Source of the DNA: an uncultured Clostridia bacterium
Lineage (GTDB): Bacteria; Bacillota; Clostridia; Christensenellales; CAG-917
Reading direction: 5' to 3'
DNA length: 11,232 bases
Assembly: GCA_947589635.1 (NCBI GenBank)
Contig: CANQCC010000048.1
Location: forward strand, 1 to 11,232
Of the stretch, positions 1 to 6,002 are shown piece after piece. Every line of letters starts with the position of its first letter. The first letter of the stretch is position 1. A program made the translations under genes and the position numbers. The notes beneath the pieces were generated by a model. It did not search any database and was not told the origin of the DNA. It saw nothing but the letters and a program-made list of their open reading frames with translations.

Positions 1-773
1 GCGATGTTGCGCCAATATTGGAAGAAATCGTACGGCGAAGTCTTTGCAGGATCAAGCCAGACCGCGCCCTTTGCGGTCTTGCCCATCTTTATGCCCTCGC
101 TTGTCGTGAGCAGCGCAAAAGTGATAGCAAACGCGTCCTTGCCCTCTTTGCGGCGAATCAGGTCCGCGCCCGACAGCATATTTGACCATTGATCGTCGCC
201 TCCGCATTGCAACACGCAGCCGTACTTGCGGTTGAGCACAAGAAAATCGTATGATTGCATCAGCATATAGTTGAATTCAAGGAAGGTCAACCCCTTCTCA
301 AGCCTCTGCTTATAGCACTCCGCGGTGAGCATTCTGTTGACGGAAAAACTCGCGCCCACCTCCCTCAAAAAGTCGATATAATTCAAATCGAGAAGCCAAT
401 CGGCGTTGTTGACAAGTATCGCGGCGTTTTCACCCTCGAAGCGGATGAAGCGCGCCATCTGTTTTTTGAAGCACTCGACGTTGTGCGCGATGGTCTCCTT
501 TGTCATCATGGAGCGCATATCCGTCCTGCCGCTCGGGTCGCCGACCATAGCCGTGCCGCCGCCTATGAGGATTATGGGACGGTGCCCCGCGTCCTGCAAG
601 CGCTTTGCGACTATCATCTGCATGAAGTGCCCCACGTGTAGGCTGTCTGCAGTGGGATCGAAGCCGATATAAAAGGATTGCGGCCCGCTTGCGAGCAGTT
701 TTTTGAGGTCGTCCTCGAAGACGACTTGTTTGACAAGTCCGCGCTCTCTCAGCTCATCTATGATATTTTGCAT
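1..773 (-). CDS. tyrS: Tyrosyl-tRNA synthetase, 5' part (C-terminus outside window)
   Basis: This class Ic aminoacyl-tRNA synthetase charges tRNA-Tyr with tyrosine in the cytoplasm. The first 257 codons are visible; the gene runs off the left edge. Seen in the translation: the start MQNIIDELRERGLV, then FDPTADSLHVGH with the HIGH-type motif HVGH at residues 46-49, IGGGTAMVGDPSGR, the substrate-pocket motif GGDDQW at 191-196, and the ATP-binding loop KMGKT (KMSKS variant) at 229-233. GGDDQW separates it from tryptophanyl-tRNA synthetase. Family members are about 400-420 residues, so the anticodon-binding helices and C-terminal S4 domain should lie beyond the edge. The ATG at 771-773 is supported by GGAGAGAG (781-788) seven bases upstream and by a consensus promoter at 806-834. 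The leader is only about 25-30 bases, too short for the T-box often found before tyrS in Bacillota. Confidence 0.97.
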   Translation of the reverse strand, partial: MQNIIDELRERGLVKQVVFEDDLKKLLASGPQSFYIGFDPTADSLHVGHFMQMIVAKRLQDAGHRPIILIGGGTAMVGDPSGRTDMRSMMTKETIAHNVECFKKQMARFIRFEGENAAILVNNADWLLDLNYIDFLREVGASFSVNRMLTAECYKQRLEKGLTFLEFNYMLMQSYDFLVLNRKYGCVLQCGGDDQWSNMLSGADLIRRKEGKDAFAITFALLTTSEGIKMGKTAKGAVWLDPAKTSPYDFFQYWRNI

Positions 774-805
774 AGTTATACTCTCTCCAAGCCTTTTATT
801 TTAAT

Positions 806-834
806 ATTATAACAGGCATTCGGACATTTATCAA
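806..834 (-). promoter_or_regulatory. Sigma-A type promoter of tyrS
   Basis: On the minus strand, -35 TTGATA (829-834) and a perfect -10 TATAAT (806-811) are separated by 17 bases. Transcription would start near 799, giving a short leader that contains only the ribosome binding site. The -35 box sits directly against the U-tract of the upstream gene's terminator. Confidence 0.85.
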
Positions 835-836
835 CT

Positions 837-864
837 AAAAAGCGCAACCCGATAAAGGTTGCGC
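837..864 (-). terminator. Intrinsic terminator of the SLOG-family gene
   Basis: Read on the minus strand, a perfect 8-bp GC-rich stem (GCGCAACC / GGTTGCGC, positions 842-849 and 857-864) with a 7-base loop is followed directly by a run of five T (837-841). It begins 17 bases after the stop codon of the 188-residue gene. It separates that gene from tyrS, which has its own promoter. Confidence 0.92.
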
Positions 865-881
865 CCTCTGCGTCGTCGCCG

Positions 882-1448
882 TTACAGCCCCGGCCTTATG
901 CCCGCGAAAGTATCGCGATAGCTGTCGATATATTTTTCAAGTATCGCTATCGCCTCATCCGCCGTATGCACGCCGTACACTCTGTCCTCCGGGATGTTCT
1001 CATAGCGGACGCGATGATCGAGGCGCGTGTCCGCCACTCTGCTGCTCCACCCCTCGCCGTCCGCGTACGCAAGCATAAGCCGCTTAAGCGTCCATGCCGT
1101 GGAAAGCTCCGCAAGCGTGCCCGAGCCGCCGCCTATCGCGACGACCGCGTCGGAATTTGCCACGATGACGTTTCTGTATATGTCAAGCCCGGTGGCGATG
1201 ACGATATCCGCATACTCGTTGGCGCTGCCCCTGTCGAATGAGGGAACGATTGCCACCGTGTCGCCTTCGCGGTAAAATTTTGAAGACTTTGCGCCCTCGA
1301 AGACCGCCTCCATGACGCCTTTCATGCCGCCCGAAGCGACCCTGTAGCCGTTGTCAACAAGCGCCTTGCCAAGTTGGAAGGCAAAATTGTATTTATTGCC
1401 GCCCTTCTCTATGCTGCTGTCGCCCAAAATAGAAATCATTTTTCTCAT
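882..1448 (-). CDS. SLOG/LOG-like Rossmann-fold protein (TIGR00725-like)
   Basis: This 188-residue protein belongs to the SLOG superfamily, the lysine-decarboxylase-like or LOG fold that binds nucleotides or nucleotide-like ligands. Seen: an N-terminal strand MISILGDSS (4-12), GYRVASGGMKGVM (34-46), and the signature AIGGGSGTLAEL (104-115), a variant of the PGGxGTxxE motif of LOG proteins. R92 and N93 precede it in YRNVIVANSDAV. The overall pattern fits the TIGR00725 / SLOG cluster 4 group, whose physiological role is unclear. The usual leading proline of PGGxGT is absent, so cytokinin phosphoribohydrolase (LOG) activity should not be assumed. The first ATG is preferred over the one at codon 4 because AAGGAGG (1454-1460) lies five bases before it. 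The gene has its own promoter and terminator, so it is monocistronic. It diverges from the aminotransferase gene. Confidence 0.87.
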   Translation of the reverse strand: MRKMISILGDSSIEKGGNKYNFAFQLGKALVDNGYRVASGGMKGVMEAVFEGAKSSKFYREGDTVAIVPSFDRGSANEYADIVIATGLDIYRNVIVANSDAVVAIGGGSGTLAELSTAWTLKRLMLAYADGEGWSSRVADTRLDHRVRYENIPEDRVYGVHTADEAIAILEKYIDSYRDTFAGIRPGL

Positions 1449-1453
1449 AGTAG

Positions 1454-1460
1454 CCTCCTT
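1454..1460 (-). promoter_or_regulatory. Ribosome binding site of the SLOG-family gene
   Basis: The minus strand reads AAGGAGG, an almost full anti-Shine-Dalgarno match, five bases before ATG 1446-1448. It fixes the start at MRKMIS rather than at the internal methionine. Confidence 0.9.
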
Positions 1461-1485
1461 AGCGCGTCGCTGATTTTATACTGTA

Positions 1486-1514
1486 ATTTTATAATATCGA
1501 CCCCGCTATGTCAA
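1486..1514 (-). promoter_or_regulatory. Promoter of the SLOG-family gene
   Basis: On the minus strand, a perfect -35 TTGACA (1509-1514), a 17-base spacer and -10 TAAAAT (1486-1491) lie about 40 bases upstream of the start codon. The shifted -10 reading TATAAA with a 15-base spacer is possible but less well spaced. Confidence 0.78.
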
Positions 1515-1551
1515 TATTTTATGCAAAAATCGCGCATATCGCCCGCCGCTA

Positions 1552-1600
1552 TTGAAATATGCGCAAAAATTTGATAAAATAAATTGCAGGAGCATATAAT
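1552..1600 (+). promoter_or_regulatory. Promoter region of the aminotransferase gene (two overlapping candidates)
   Basis: Two overlapping sigma-A type promoters read rightward. The first is -35 TTGAAA (1552-1557), 17-base spacer, -10 TAAAAT (1575-1580). The second is -35 TTGATA (1571-1576), 18-base spacer, -10 TATAAT (1595-1600). The second has the better -10 and would give a leader of about 30 bases. Sequence alone does not say which is used. No operator-like palindrome is obvious between the divergent promoters. Confidence 0.65.
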
Positions 1601-1626
1601 GTACGGCCTTATCGCAAGTTTTTATC

Positions 1627-1631
1627 GGAGG
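1627..1631 (+). promoter_or_regulatory. Ribosome binding site of the aminotransferase gene
   Basis: GGAGG with a five-base spacer to ATG 1637-1639 supports this start. The conserved N-terminal block begins about 20 codons further in, as expected for the family. Confidence 0.88.
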
Positions 1632-1636
1632 CGCAT

Positions 1637-2830
1637 ATGAAAGATATATCTTCACTTCTCAATCCTGTAGCCAAGGCGCTGCCCATGAGCGGCATCCGCA
1701 CGTTTTTCGGCATAGCCGCCTCAAGAAAGGATTGCATATCACTCGGCGTGGGCGAGCCGGACTTTCCAACTCCGCCCGCGTTTTGCAAGGCGGGGATAGA
1801 CAGCGTCCGCGAGGGGCGCACGGGATATACCGCCAACGCCGGACTTAAGGAATTGCGCGAGGCGATTTCTTCCTATACGTCTGATTTTATCGGCGTCGAT
1901 TACGATCCGGAGTCCGAAATTCTCGTCACGGTGGGCGCGTCCGAAGGGCTTGACATCGCCATACGCGCGATATGTTCCGCAGGGGACGAGGTGCTTGTCC
2001 CGGAGCCGTGCTTTGTGTGCTATTCGCCGCTGGTAGCGCTTGCTGGCGGGACTCCCGTGCCCATTCCGTGCAGAATGGAGGACGGCTTTAAGGTCACGCC
2101 GGAGGAGCTTGAAAAGTATATCACGCCTCGCACAAAGGCGCTCATCCTCGCCTACCCCAACAACCCGACGGGCGGCATAATGGAAAAGAGCGACCTCGAA
2201 GCAATCGCGCCCATAATCAAAGAAAAAAACCTCATAGTGATAAGCGACGAGATATATGCGGAGCTTTCTTACGACGGCGTGGAGTTTTGCTCCGTCGCCT
2301 CCCTCGAGGGCATGCGCGAAAGAACGATAATCGTCAGCGGATTTTCAAAATATTTCGCGATGACGGGCTGGAGGCTCGGCTATGTGTGCGCGCCGAAATG
2401 CGTGTACGACGTGATCTTCAAGATACATCAATATGCGATAATGTGCGCGCCTACGGTGGCGCAATACGTCGCGCTCGAGGCGCTTACAAGTTCCGCCAAA
2501 GACAACTTCTCCACCCTTCGCAATATGCGCGACATCTACGACGAGAGGCGGCGCTTTCTGATGAAGCGTTTTGACGAAATAGGCCTGCCCTGCTTCCCGC
2601 CAAAAGGCGCGTTTTATGCCTTCCCATGCGTGGAAAAACTCGGCATGACGGGCGAGGAGTTCGCCTACGGCCTGCTCGACAGCAAAAACGTCGCCGTAGT
2701 CCCCGGCAACGCCTTCGGCGCCCACTCCGAACACTTCATTCGCATAAGCTACGCTTCCTCTCTCGACGCCCTTACGCGCGCCATGGACCTCATGGACTCC
2801 TACATCACTGCCCTTCCCTCCCGCAACTGA
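1637..2830 (+). CDS. Class I/II pyridoxal-phosphate aminotransferase (PatA/AspB-like)
   Basis: This 397-residue fold-type I PLP enzyme transfers an amino group between an amino acid and a 2-oxo acid in the cytoplasm. Visible active-site features: SLGVGEPDFPTP (35-46), YTANAGLKELR (64-74), VGASEGLD (99-106), the PLP-contacting N175 in YPNNPTGG, D204 and Y207 in SDEIYAEL (D204 pairs with the pyridine nitrogen), the Schiff-base lysine K238 in SGFSKYFAMTGWRLGY with R246, and R369 in FIRISYA for the substrate carboxylate. Full family length, no break. The layout, including SGIRTF near the start, HQYAIMCAP (264-272) and GAFYAFP (324-330), resembles Bacillus PatA and the aspartate aminotransferase I-gamma group. 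The substrate could be aspartate, an aromatic amino acid or a diaminopimelate intermediate and cannot be decided here. GGAGG (1627-1631) lies five bases before the ATG. No convincing rightward terminator follows. Confidence 0.95.
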   Translation: MKDISSLLNPVAKALPMSGIRTFFGIAASRKDCISLGVGEPDFPTPPAFCKAGIDSVREGRTGYTANAGLKELREAISSYTSDFIGVDYDPESEILVTVGASEGLDIAIRAICSAGDEVLVPEPCFVCYSPLVALAGGTPVPIPCRMEDGFKVTPEELEKYITPRTKALILAYPNNPTGGIMEKSDLEAIAPIIKEKNLIVISDEIYAELSYDGVEFCSVASLEGMRERTIIVSGFSKYFAMTGWRLGYVCAPKCVYDVIFKIHQYAIMCAPTVAQYVALEALTSSAKDNFSTLRNMRDIYDERRRFLMKRFDEIGLPCFPPKGAFYAFPCVEKLGMTGEEFAYGLLDSKNVAVVPGNAFGAHSEHFIRISYASSLDALTRAMDLMDSYITALPSRN

Positions 2831-2912
2831 AGTCCTTTCCCCCCTCCGCCAAATACAATCCGCTCCCCTTCTCGCAAAAAAAGTCCTCAAAATCTCATCG
2901 GCGCAAAGAAGT

Positions 2913-2940
2913 AAAAAAATGCACATCATGTCGATGTGCA
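2913..2940 (-). terminator. Intrinsic terminator, minus strand, no obvious client gene
   Basis: A perfect 8-bp stem TGCACATC / GATGTGCA (2920-2927 and 2933-2940) with a 5-base loop is followed on the minus strand by seven T (2913-2919). The geometry is that of a leftward Rho-independent terminator. It may be a backup for the tRNA unit, which has its own terminator at 3265-3290, or it may shield the 3' end of the aminotransferase gene. On the plus strand it has an A-tract before it but no T-tract after it, so rightward termination is doubtful. Confidence 0.75.
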
Positions 2941-3046
2941 AACAGGCATAACAAATATAAGAATGGATACAACAAATATTACTTCATAAACTGTGTCCGA
3001 GCGAAAACCCAAGCACAAAAAATAACACAATATATCCATAATAATT

Positions 3047-3078
3047 CTGTGAAGCGGGGGGTATCCGTCGCTTCACAG
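3047..3078. repeat. 10-bp perfect inverted repeat (hairpin)
   Basis: CTGTGAAGCG (3047-3056) and its exact reverse complement CGCTTCACAG (3069-3078) flank a 12-base loop containing six G. No T-tract follows on either strand, so it is not a standard intrinsic terminator. It is the first of several stem-loops in this gap. Confidence 0.8.
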
Positions 3079-3183
3079 CCCTTACGGGAGTGGTGGCGAC
3101 GCAGCCGACATCGGGACGAAACTCCCGCAAGCAGAGCGAAACTTATTTATAAGTTTTTAATAAGCGTAACTAACGAGGCACAT

Positions 3184-3195
3184 ACTTGTACAAGT
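3184..3195. repeat. 12-base perfect palindrome
   Basis: ACTTGTACAAGT is fully self-complementary with no loop, the form of a site for a dimeric DNA-binding protein. No promoter of a nearby gene clearly overlaps it, so any operator role is unproven. Confidence 0.4.
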
Positions 3196-3228
3196 TAAAC
3201 GTTTTCGTGAGCGGAGCAGCGATTGCGC

Positions 3229-3254
3229 AAAATTCTGCACTCGTTCAGAATTTT
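3229..3254. repeat. 9-bp inverted repeat downstream of the tRNA unit
   Basis: AAAATTCTG (3229-3237) and CAGAATTTT (3246-3254) form a perfect stem with an 8-base loop. It lies 10 bases past the U-tract of the tRNA terminator when read leftward. On both strands it has an A-run before and a T-run at the end of the stem, so it could act as a weak bidirectional secondary terminator. Confidence 0.5.
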
Positions 3255-3264
3255 CATTCGGCGC

Positions 3265-3290
3265 AAAAAACCCTCGCTTCCGCGAGGGTT
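3265..3290 (-). terminator. Intrinsic terminator of the tRNA-Ser/tRNA-Thr unit
   Basis: On the minus strand, stem CCCTCGC / GCGAGGG (3282-3288 and 3271-3277) with loop GGAA is followed by six T (3265-3270). It can extend by two A-T pairs at its base. It starts one base after the encoded CCA of tRNA-Thr and ends the two-tRNA transcript. Confidence 0.92.
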
Positions 3291-3291
3291 T

Positions 3292-3367
<76 letters not shown>

Positions 3368-3422
3368 ATGGCGGACTTTTGAGACCTTTTCACGCCACGT
3401 CCGCACTTTTTGGCGAGGTCAT

Positions 3423-3511
3423 TGGCGGAAGCGAAGGGATTCGAACCCCTGTGGGCTTGCACCCAAACGGTTTTCAAGACCGCCTCGTTATGACCACTTC
3501 GATACGCTTCC
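3423..3511 (-). tRNA. trnS: tRNA-Ser (anticodon TGA)
   Basis: The minus strand gives an 89-base class II tRNA with encoded CCA (3423-3425) and discriminator G. The acceptor stem GGAAGCG / CGCTTCC is perfect. The anticodon stem GCGGT / ACCGT (one G-T pair) holds the loop CTTGAAA, giving anticodon TGA. A long variable arm (TGGG / CCCA with a short loop) is typical of serine tRNAs. The T arm reads AGGGG TTCGAAT CCCTT. It is the first gene of the tRNA unit; transcription would start only about six bases before its 5' end. Confidence 0.97.
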
Positions 3512-3523
3512 AAGTGCCTAAAC

Positions 3524-3552
3524 AGTATACCAAGAGTTTTGTGGTATGTCAA
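3524..3552 (-). promoter_or_regulatory. Promoter of the tRNA-Ser/tRNA-Thr unit
   Basis: On the minus strand, a perfect -35 TTGACA (3547-3552), a 17-base spacer and -10 TATACT (3524-3529) predict a start near 3517, just before the mature 5' end of tRNA-Ser at 3511. Near-consensus strength suits a stable-RNA gene. It lies 43 bases past the stop codon of the leucine-rich-repeat gene. Confidence 0.9.
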
Positions 3553-3595
3553 ACGGTATGGCATATTTTGCGCCAAAATTTATTGCGGAGTTTTT

Positions 3596-4189
3596 CTACC
3601 AAGTATAACCCGCAGCAATAAAGGCATTCTTGTCCACAACAAATGTGGTAGACCCGCTTGCGCCTTTAGCGTCGGTTCCGTCCGAAAGCACTACCTCGGT
3701 CAATTTTGCGCAGCCTGCGAAGGCGTACGCCCCTATTGAATAGTTTCCTTCCGCCTCGAACACGACTTGTCGCAGATTGGGGAGCGCGGAAAATGCGCTT
3801 TCGGCGATCTCTGTTACGGAGCTCGGGATATACAACACCTCGATCATTTCCTTGACGGTCACGTCCGCAAAGAGGCCGCTGCCTATGCGGACGACATCTT
3901 TTTCGCCCACTTGTTTGGGGATTATCATCGTATGGTCGTTAAACCCTGCCCCATCCGCATGAAAACCGGTCAGCGAAAGGCCATTATTGTCACCGTTATC
4001 CACGCCTGTAAAATATTTTGCCCAGACGTTCCAATCATTCACTTGAAAGCCTGTGCCAACCGTAGATTGGTTGCCTGTCTCGCCGCCGGCGTCCGTCCAG
4101 ATCGCCGCGGTAGCGCCTATGCCCGAGGCGAGAGCCGCGCACAATATGACCGACATCAGAATAATAGCGATCTTCATGCGTTTAGTCAT
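3596..4189 (-). CDS. Secreted or membrane-anchored protein with BspA-type leucine-rich repeats
   Basis: This is a 197-residue protein of unknown specific function. The N-terminus MTKRMK is basic and is followed by one hydrophobic segment (about 7-28) ending in ATAAIWTD (26-33). That pattern is shared with the two upstream genes and resembles SipW-dependent signal peptides. The C-terminal half (about 108-172) shows LRR_5/BspA-type repeats: IPSSVTEIAESAFSALPNL, then SIGAYAFAGCAKLTEVVL. Such repeats are known from surface proteins that bind host or matrix ligands. Only about two to three repeats are present, short for the family. The start is placed at 4189 rather than 72 bases further upstream because GGAGG lies six bases before it and because it overlaps the preceding stop codon by four bases (ATGA, 4186-4189), indicating translational coupling. 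It is the last gene of a three-gene unit. No terminator with a T-run is clear after its stop. Confidence 0.85.
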   Translation of the reverse strand: MTKRMKIAIILMSVILCAALASGIGATAAIWTDAGGETGNQSTVGTGFQVNDWNVWAKYFTGVDNGDNNGLSLTGFHADGAGFNDHTMIIPKQVGEKDVVRIGSGLFADVTVKEMIEVLYIPSSVTEIAESAFSALPNLRQVVFEAEGNYSIGAYAFAGCAKLTEVVLSDGTDAKGASGSTTFVVDKNAFIAAGYTW

Positions 4190-4992
4190 ACTCCGCCTCC
4201 CTGCGCCTGAGTCAGCTCGACGGTGAGGGTGAGCTGTGTGCTGAGCAAGGCGATATCGCATTCCTCGTCGATTTTGTTGAAGTATATCTCAAATTTGACA
4301 ATATAGGTGCCCGGCAGCACGCGCATCGTAAACGTATGGCCGTACGGGTTTACTTCGGTAAAAGCACAGCTATAGTATATCTGATCGCCTTCAAGCGGTC
4401 CCATACTATCCGCAGACGTAAGCTCGTTGCTCGCTTCGGGATTGTTCGCCTCTCTTACAAGGGTCATGCGGGTATTGAACTCGTTCTTAAAATCGATTGC
4501 GCCGTCATTAAGTTGCGGCTTGTCGTCCACATTCGTATAGTCCGACGTGAGGTGCACGGACGAAAGCGTCAAAAACAAAGTCTTTCTGCCGTCCGCCATG
4601 TCCTCGTCCTGAGCGCCGTAATAGTTTATGGAGAAATACAGCACGCCGACTTGCGCATCCTTCGCCAGTTTCAAAGTTTCACTATTGTAGCCGTCTTTAT
4701 TTGGATACAGCGCGTCTTTATCGACGCTCTCGTCGCCATAATTTCCGGGAGGTACGGAGCCTGCGGGATATGCGCCTTTATTTGCGACCGCGGGGAAAAT
4801 TTCCCCTGCTAAATCGGAGGTGAGCTCCACGCGCGCCGATGACGCGACCGTGCCCGAATCTATGGTCAGATTTGCGTCGAGTTTTTGGGAAGTGACGTCG
4901 CCAAACCAAGCGGCGGTCACCGAGACAGCCGCGACTATCAGCGCGAGGCCCATTATGAGAGATGAAATGATAAGCGTACGTTTGGTTTTCAT
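4186..4992 (-). CDS. Secreted-type protein with AWF N-terminal motif, TasA/CalY-like (tentative)
   Basis: A 268-residue protein that I do not recognise as a named family member. Seen: a basic start MKTKR, one hydrophobic segment (about 7-28), then TAAWFGD (26-32), a small-Ala-aromatic-aromatic-Gly-Asp junction like those of SipW-processed matrix proteins such as TasA and camelysin. The rest is hydrophilic and predicted beta-rich, with alternating strand patterns such as VGVLYFSINYYG (115-126) and GTYIVKFEIYFN (228-239), ending in a run of beta residues LTLTVELT (254-261) and a glycine-rich tail. Two cysteines, C209 and C245, could form a disulfide. GGGAGG (4999-5004) precedes the ATG by six bases. 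It follows the 317-residue gene after 14 bases and is coupled to the next gene by a four-base overlap. The function proposed, extracellular fibre or matrix subunit, is inference. Confidence 0.82.
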   Translation of the reverse strand: MKTKRTLIISSLIMGLALIVAAVSVTAAWFGDVTSQKLDANLTIDSGTVASSARVELTSDLAGEIFPAVANKGAYPAGSVPPGNYGDESVDKDALYPNKDGYNSETLKLAKDAQVGVLYFSINYYGAQDEDMADGRKTLFLTLSSVHLTSDYTNVDDKPQLNDGAIDFKNEFNTRMTLVREANNPEASNELTSADSMGPLEGDQIYYSCAFTEVNPYGHTFTMRVLPGTYIVKFEIYFNKIDEECDIALLSTQLTLTVELTQAQGGGV

Positions 4993-5006
4993 TTCTTTCC
5001 TCCCGC

Positions 5007-5960
5007 TTACTCGCCTTCTATTTTGACGACGTTCAGGTTTGCGCCGAACGCGAAAGTGGCGTCCATATATCGCGGATCCGAATAGTACATTCCGTCGTCC
5101 GCGAGATGCGACTCTTTTCCGAATATTTCCGCCATTTCAGCGGCGCCATAATATTCATTCACTGACAAATCATTGTCGCTTTGCGCAAAGAATTGCGACC
5201 AAAACAGTTTTTCGGGCGCAAATATGATGTAAAAGTCAAACTTCTGATCGTTGGCGGCAAGGAAGTTTTTGATGGGTTGCGGATTTTCGGGGAGCGCGGA
5301 TACTTCCACGCCGTTCAGCGAAGCCACAGGCATCCAAAGTCCGTCCGACGTGCCGAACGCCATTGCGCCATAAGGCGTATACCAGGTTTCGCCCGCTTTT
5401 GGAAACAGCAACTTCATCTCTTTTTTCGCCTCGCTTTCGGAAGCGTTTGACAGATTGTAATTTGTTGCGTTATTTTCATCGTGCTCTTTGAAAAACCATG
5501 TGAAAGCAAGCGGAATTGTTTTGTTTGAAGGCAGCGCGGTAGTCGTCCCGGGATCTCCTCCCTCGCCCTTTTGCTGATGGTAGATCGCCACGCCTTCAAG
5601 CGCAAGCTCTATATCCGTGGATTTGCCCTCTGTGCTTATCTGAAGGGTGCTGACAAAATAGTACGGCGCTTCTACCGTATCGCTGGTAAGTATATTTTCT
5701 TTAGGCTTGACAAGCATGTTGCTTTTTATGGCCTTTTGCCCCATGTATGGGATATTGTCCGATTCCGTGCCCTGCGTGCCGAAGCTCAGCACAAACGCGG
5801 ACTGCGTGGCGAGGTTTATGGACTGCACCGACGCGGTCGTAGTCGTTGAAAACCACGCGAGAGACATGCTGACCATGACGATAGCGGTCACCAAAACAAG
5901 CACGGGGATGGCGATCCCAAGCGCAAATTTAATTCGCTTTGACTTTGTCGCAGTGCTCAT
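5007..5960 (-). CDS. Secreted-type protein with AWF N-terminal motif, first gene of the unit
   Basis: A 317-residue protein of unrecognised family. The N-terminus MSTATKSKRIK is basic, followed by a hydrophobic segment (about 12-34) and SLAWFSTT (33-40), the same layout as the next two genes. The extracellular part has no cysteine, is rich in Thr, Ser and Asn, and has beta-type stretches such as APYYFVSTLQIS (98-109), IPLAFTWFF (149-157) and the C-terminal FAFGANLNVVKI (303-314). The reading frame is open back to 6071, but the start is placed at 5960. AGGG (5966-5969) lies five bases upstream, and the promoter at 6003-6031 predicts a transcript beginning near 5996, which excludes the earlier ATG. 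An ATG pair at 5994-5999 would be essentially leaderless. The mRNA leader carries a strong GC palindrome just before the ribosome binding site. Confidence 0.82.
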   Translation of the reverse strand: MSTATKSKRIKFALGIAIPVLVLVTAIVMVSMSLAWFSTTTTASVQSINLATQSAFVLSFGTQGTESDNIPYMGQKAIKSNMLVKPKENILTSDTVEAPYYFVSTLQISTEGKSTDIELALEGVAIYHQQKGEGGDPGTTTALPSNKTIPLAFTWFFKEHDENNATNYNLSNASESEAKKEMKLLFPKAGETWYTPYGAMAFGTSDGLWMPVASLNGVEVSALPENPQPIKNFLAANDQKFDFYIIFAPEKLFWSQFFAQSDNDLSVNEYYGAAEMAEIFGKESHLADDGMYYSDPRYMDATFAFGANLNVVKIEGE

Positions 5961-5971
5961 AGTTTCCCTCA

Positions 5972-5987
5972 CGCGGGCGCGCCCGCG
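5972..5987 (-). promoter_or_regulatory. GC-rich 16-base palindrome in the leader of the three-gene unit
   Basis: CGCGGGCGCGCCCGCG is perfectly self-complementary. It lies between the predicted transcription start (about 5996) and the GAGGG ribosome binding site (5966-5970), separated from the latter by one base. In RNA it could form a 6-bp all-GC stem with a four-base loop next to the ribosome site. In DNA it could be an operator. Which one, if either, is unknown. Confidence 0.55.
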
Positions 5988-6002
5988 CACTTTCATCATA
6001 TT

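Larger units (their letters stand above)
2941..3264. other. Intergenic stretch without a protein gene, rich in inverted repeats
   Basis: No credible protein gene is seen on either strand. The left part (2941-3046) is AT-rich and unstructured. From 3047 on come a 10-bp hairpin (3047-3078), a second inverted repeat CGGGAGT / ACTCCCG (3085-3091 and 3121-3127), an AT-rich hairpin with a T-run (about 3140-3157), the 12-base palindrome ACTTGTACAAGT (3184-3195), and the inverted repeat AAAATTCTG / CAGAATTTT (3229-3237 and 3246-3254). This could be an unrecognised structured RNA, the remnant of a small mobile repeat, or plain spacer. Confidence 0.6.

Noticed and set aside
255..641. Plus-strand frames within 255-672
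   Set aside because: They lie antisense to tyrS, whose HVGH, GGDDQW and KMGKT motifs make the minus strand the coding strand.
774..805. T-box or other tRNA-sensing leader before tyrS
   Set aside because: Only about 25-30 bases separate the promoter from the start codon, which is far too short for a T-box.
2345..2941. Minus-strand frame of 198 codons opposite the aminotransferase gene
   Set aside because: It overlaps conserved active-site coding sequence on the other strand, has no ribosome binding site and no recognisable domain.
2626..3198. Plus-strand frame of 190 codons running out of the aminotransferase gene into the intergenic region
   Set aside because: It starts inside the aminotransferase in another frame, is Arg/Lys/His-rich low-complexity sequence, and crosses several stem-loops.
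4190..4261. Longer N-terminus for the leucine-rich-repeat protein starting at 4261
   Set aside because: It would overlap the previous gene by 76 bases and place a charged extension before the signal-like segment. The ATG at 4189 has GGAGG upstream and the usual four-base overlap.
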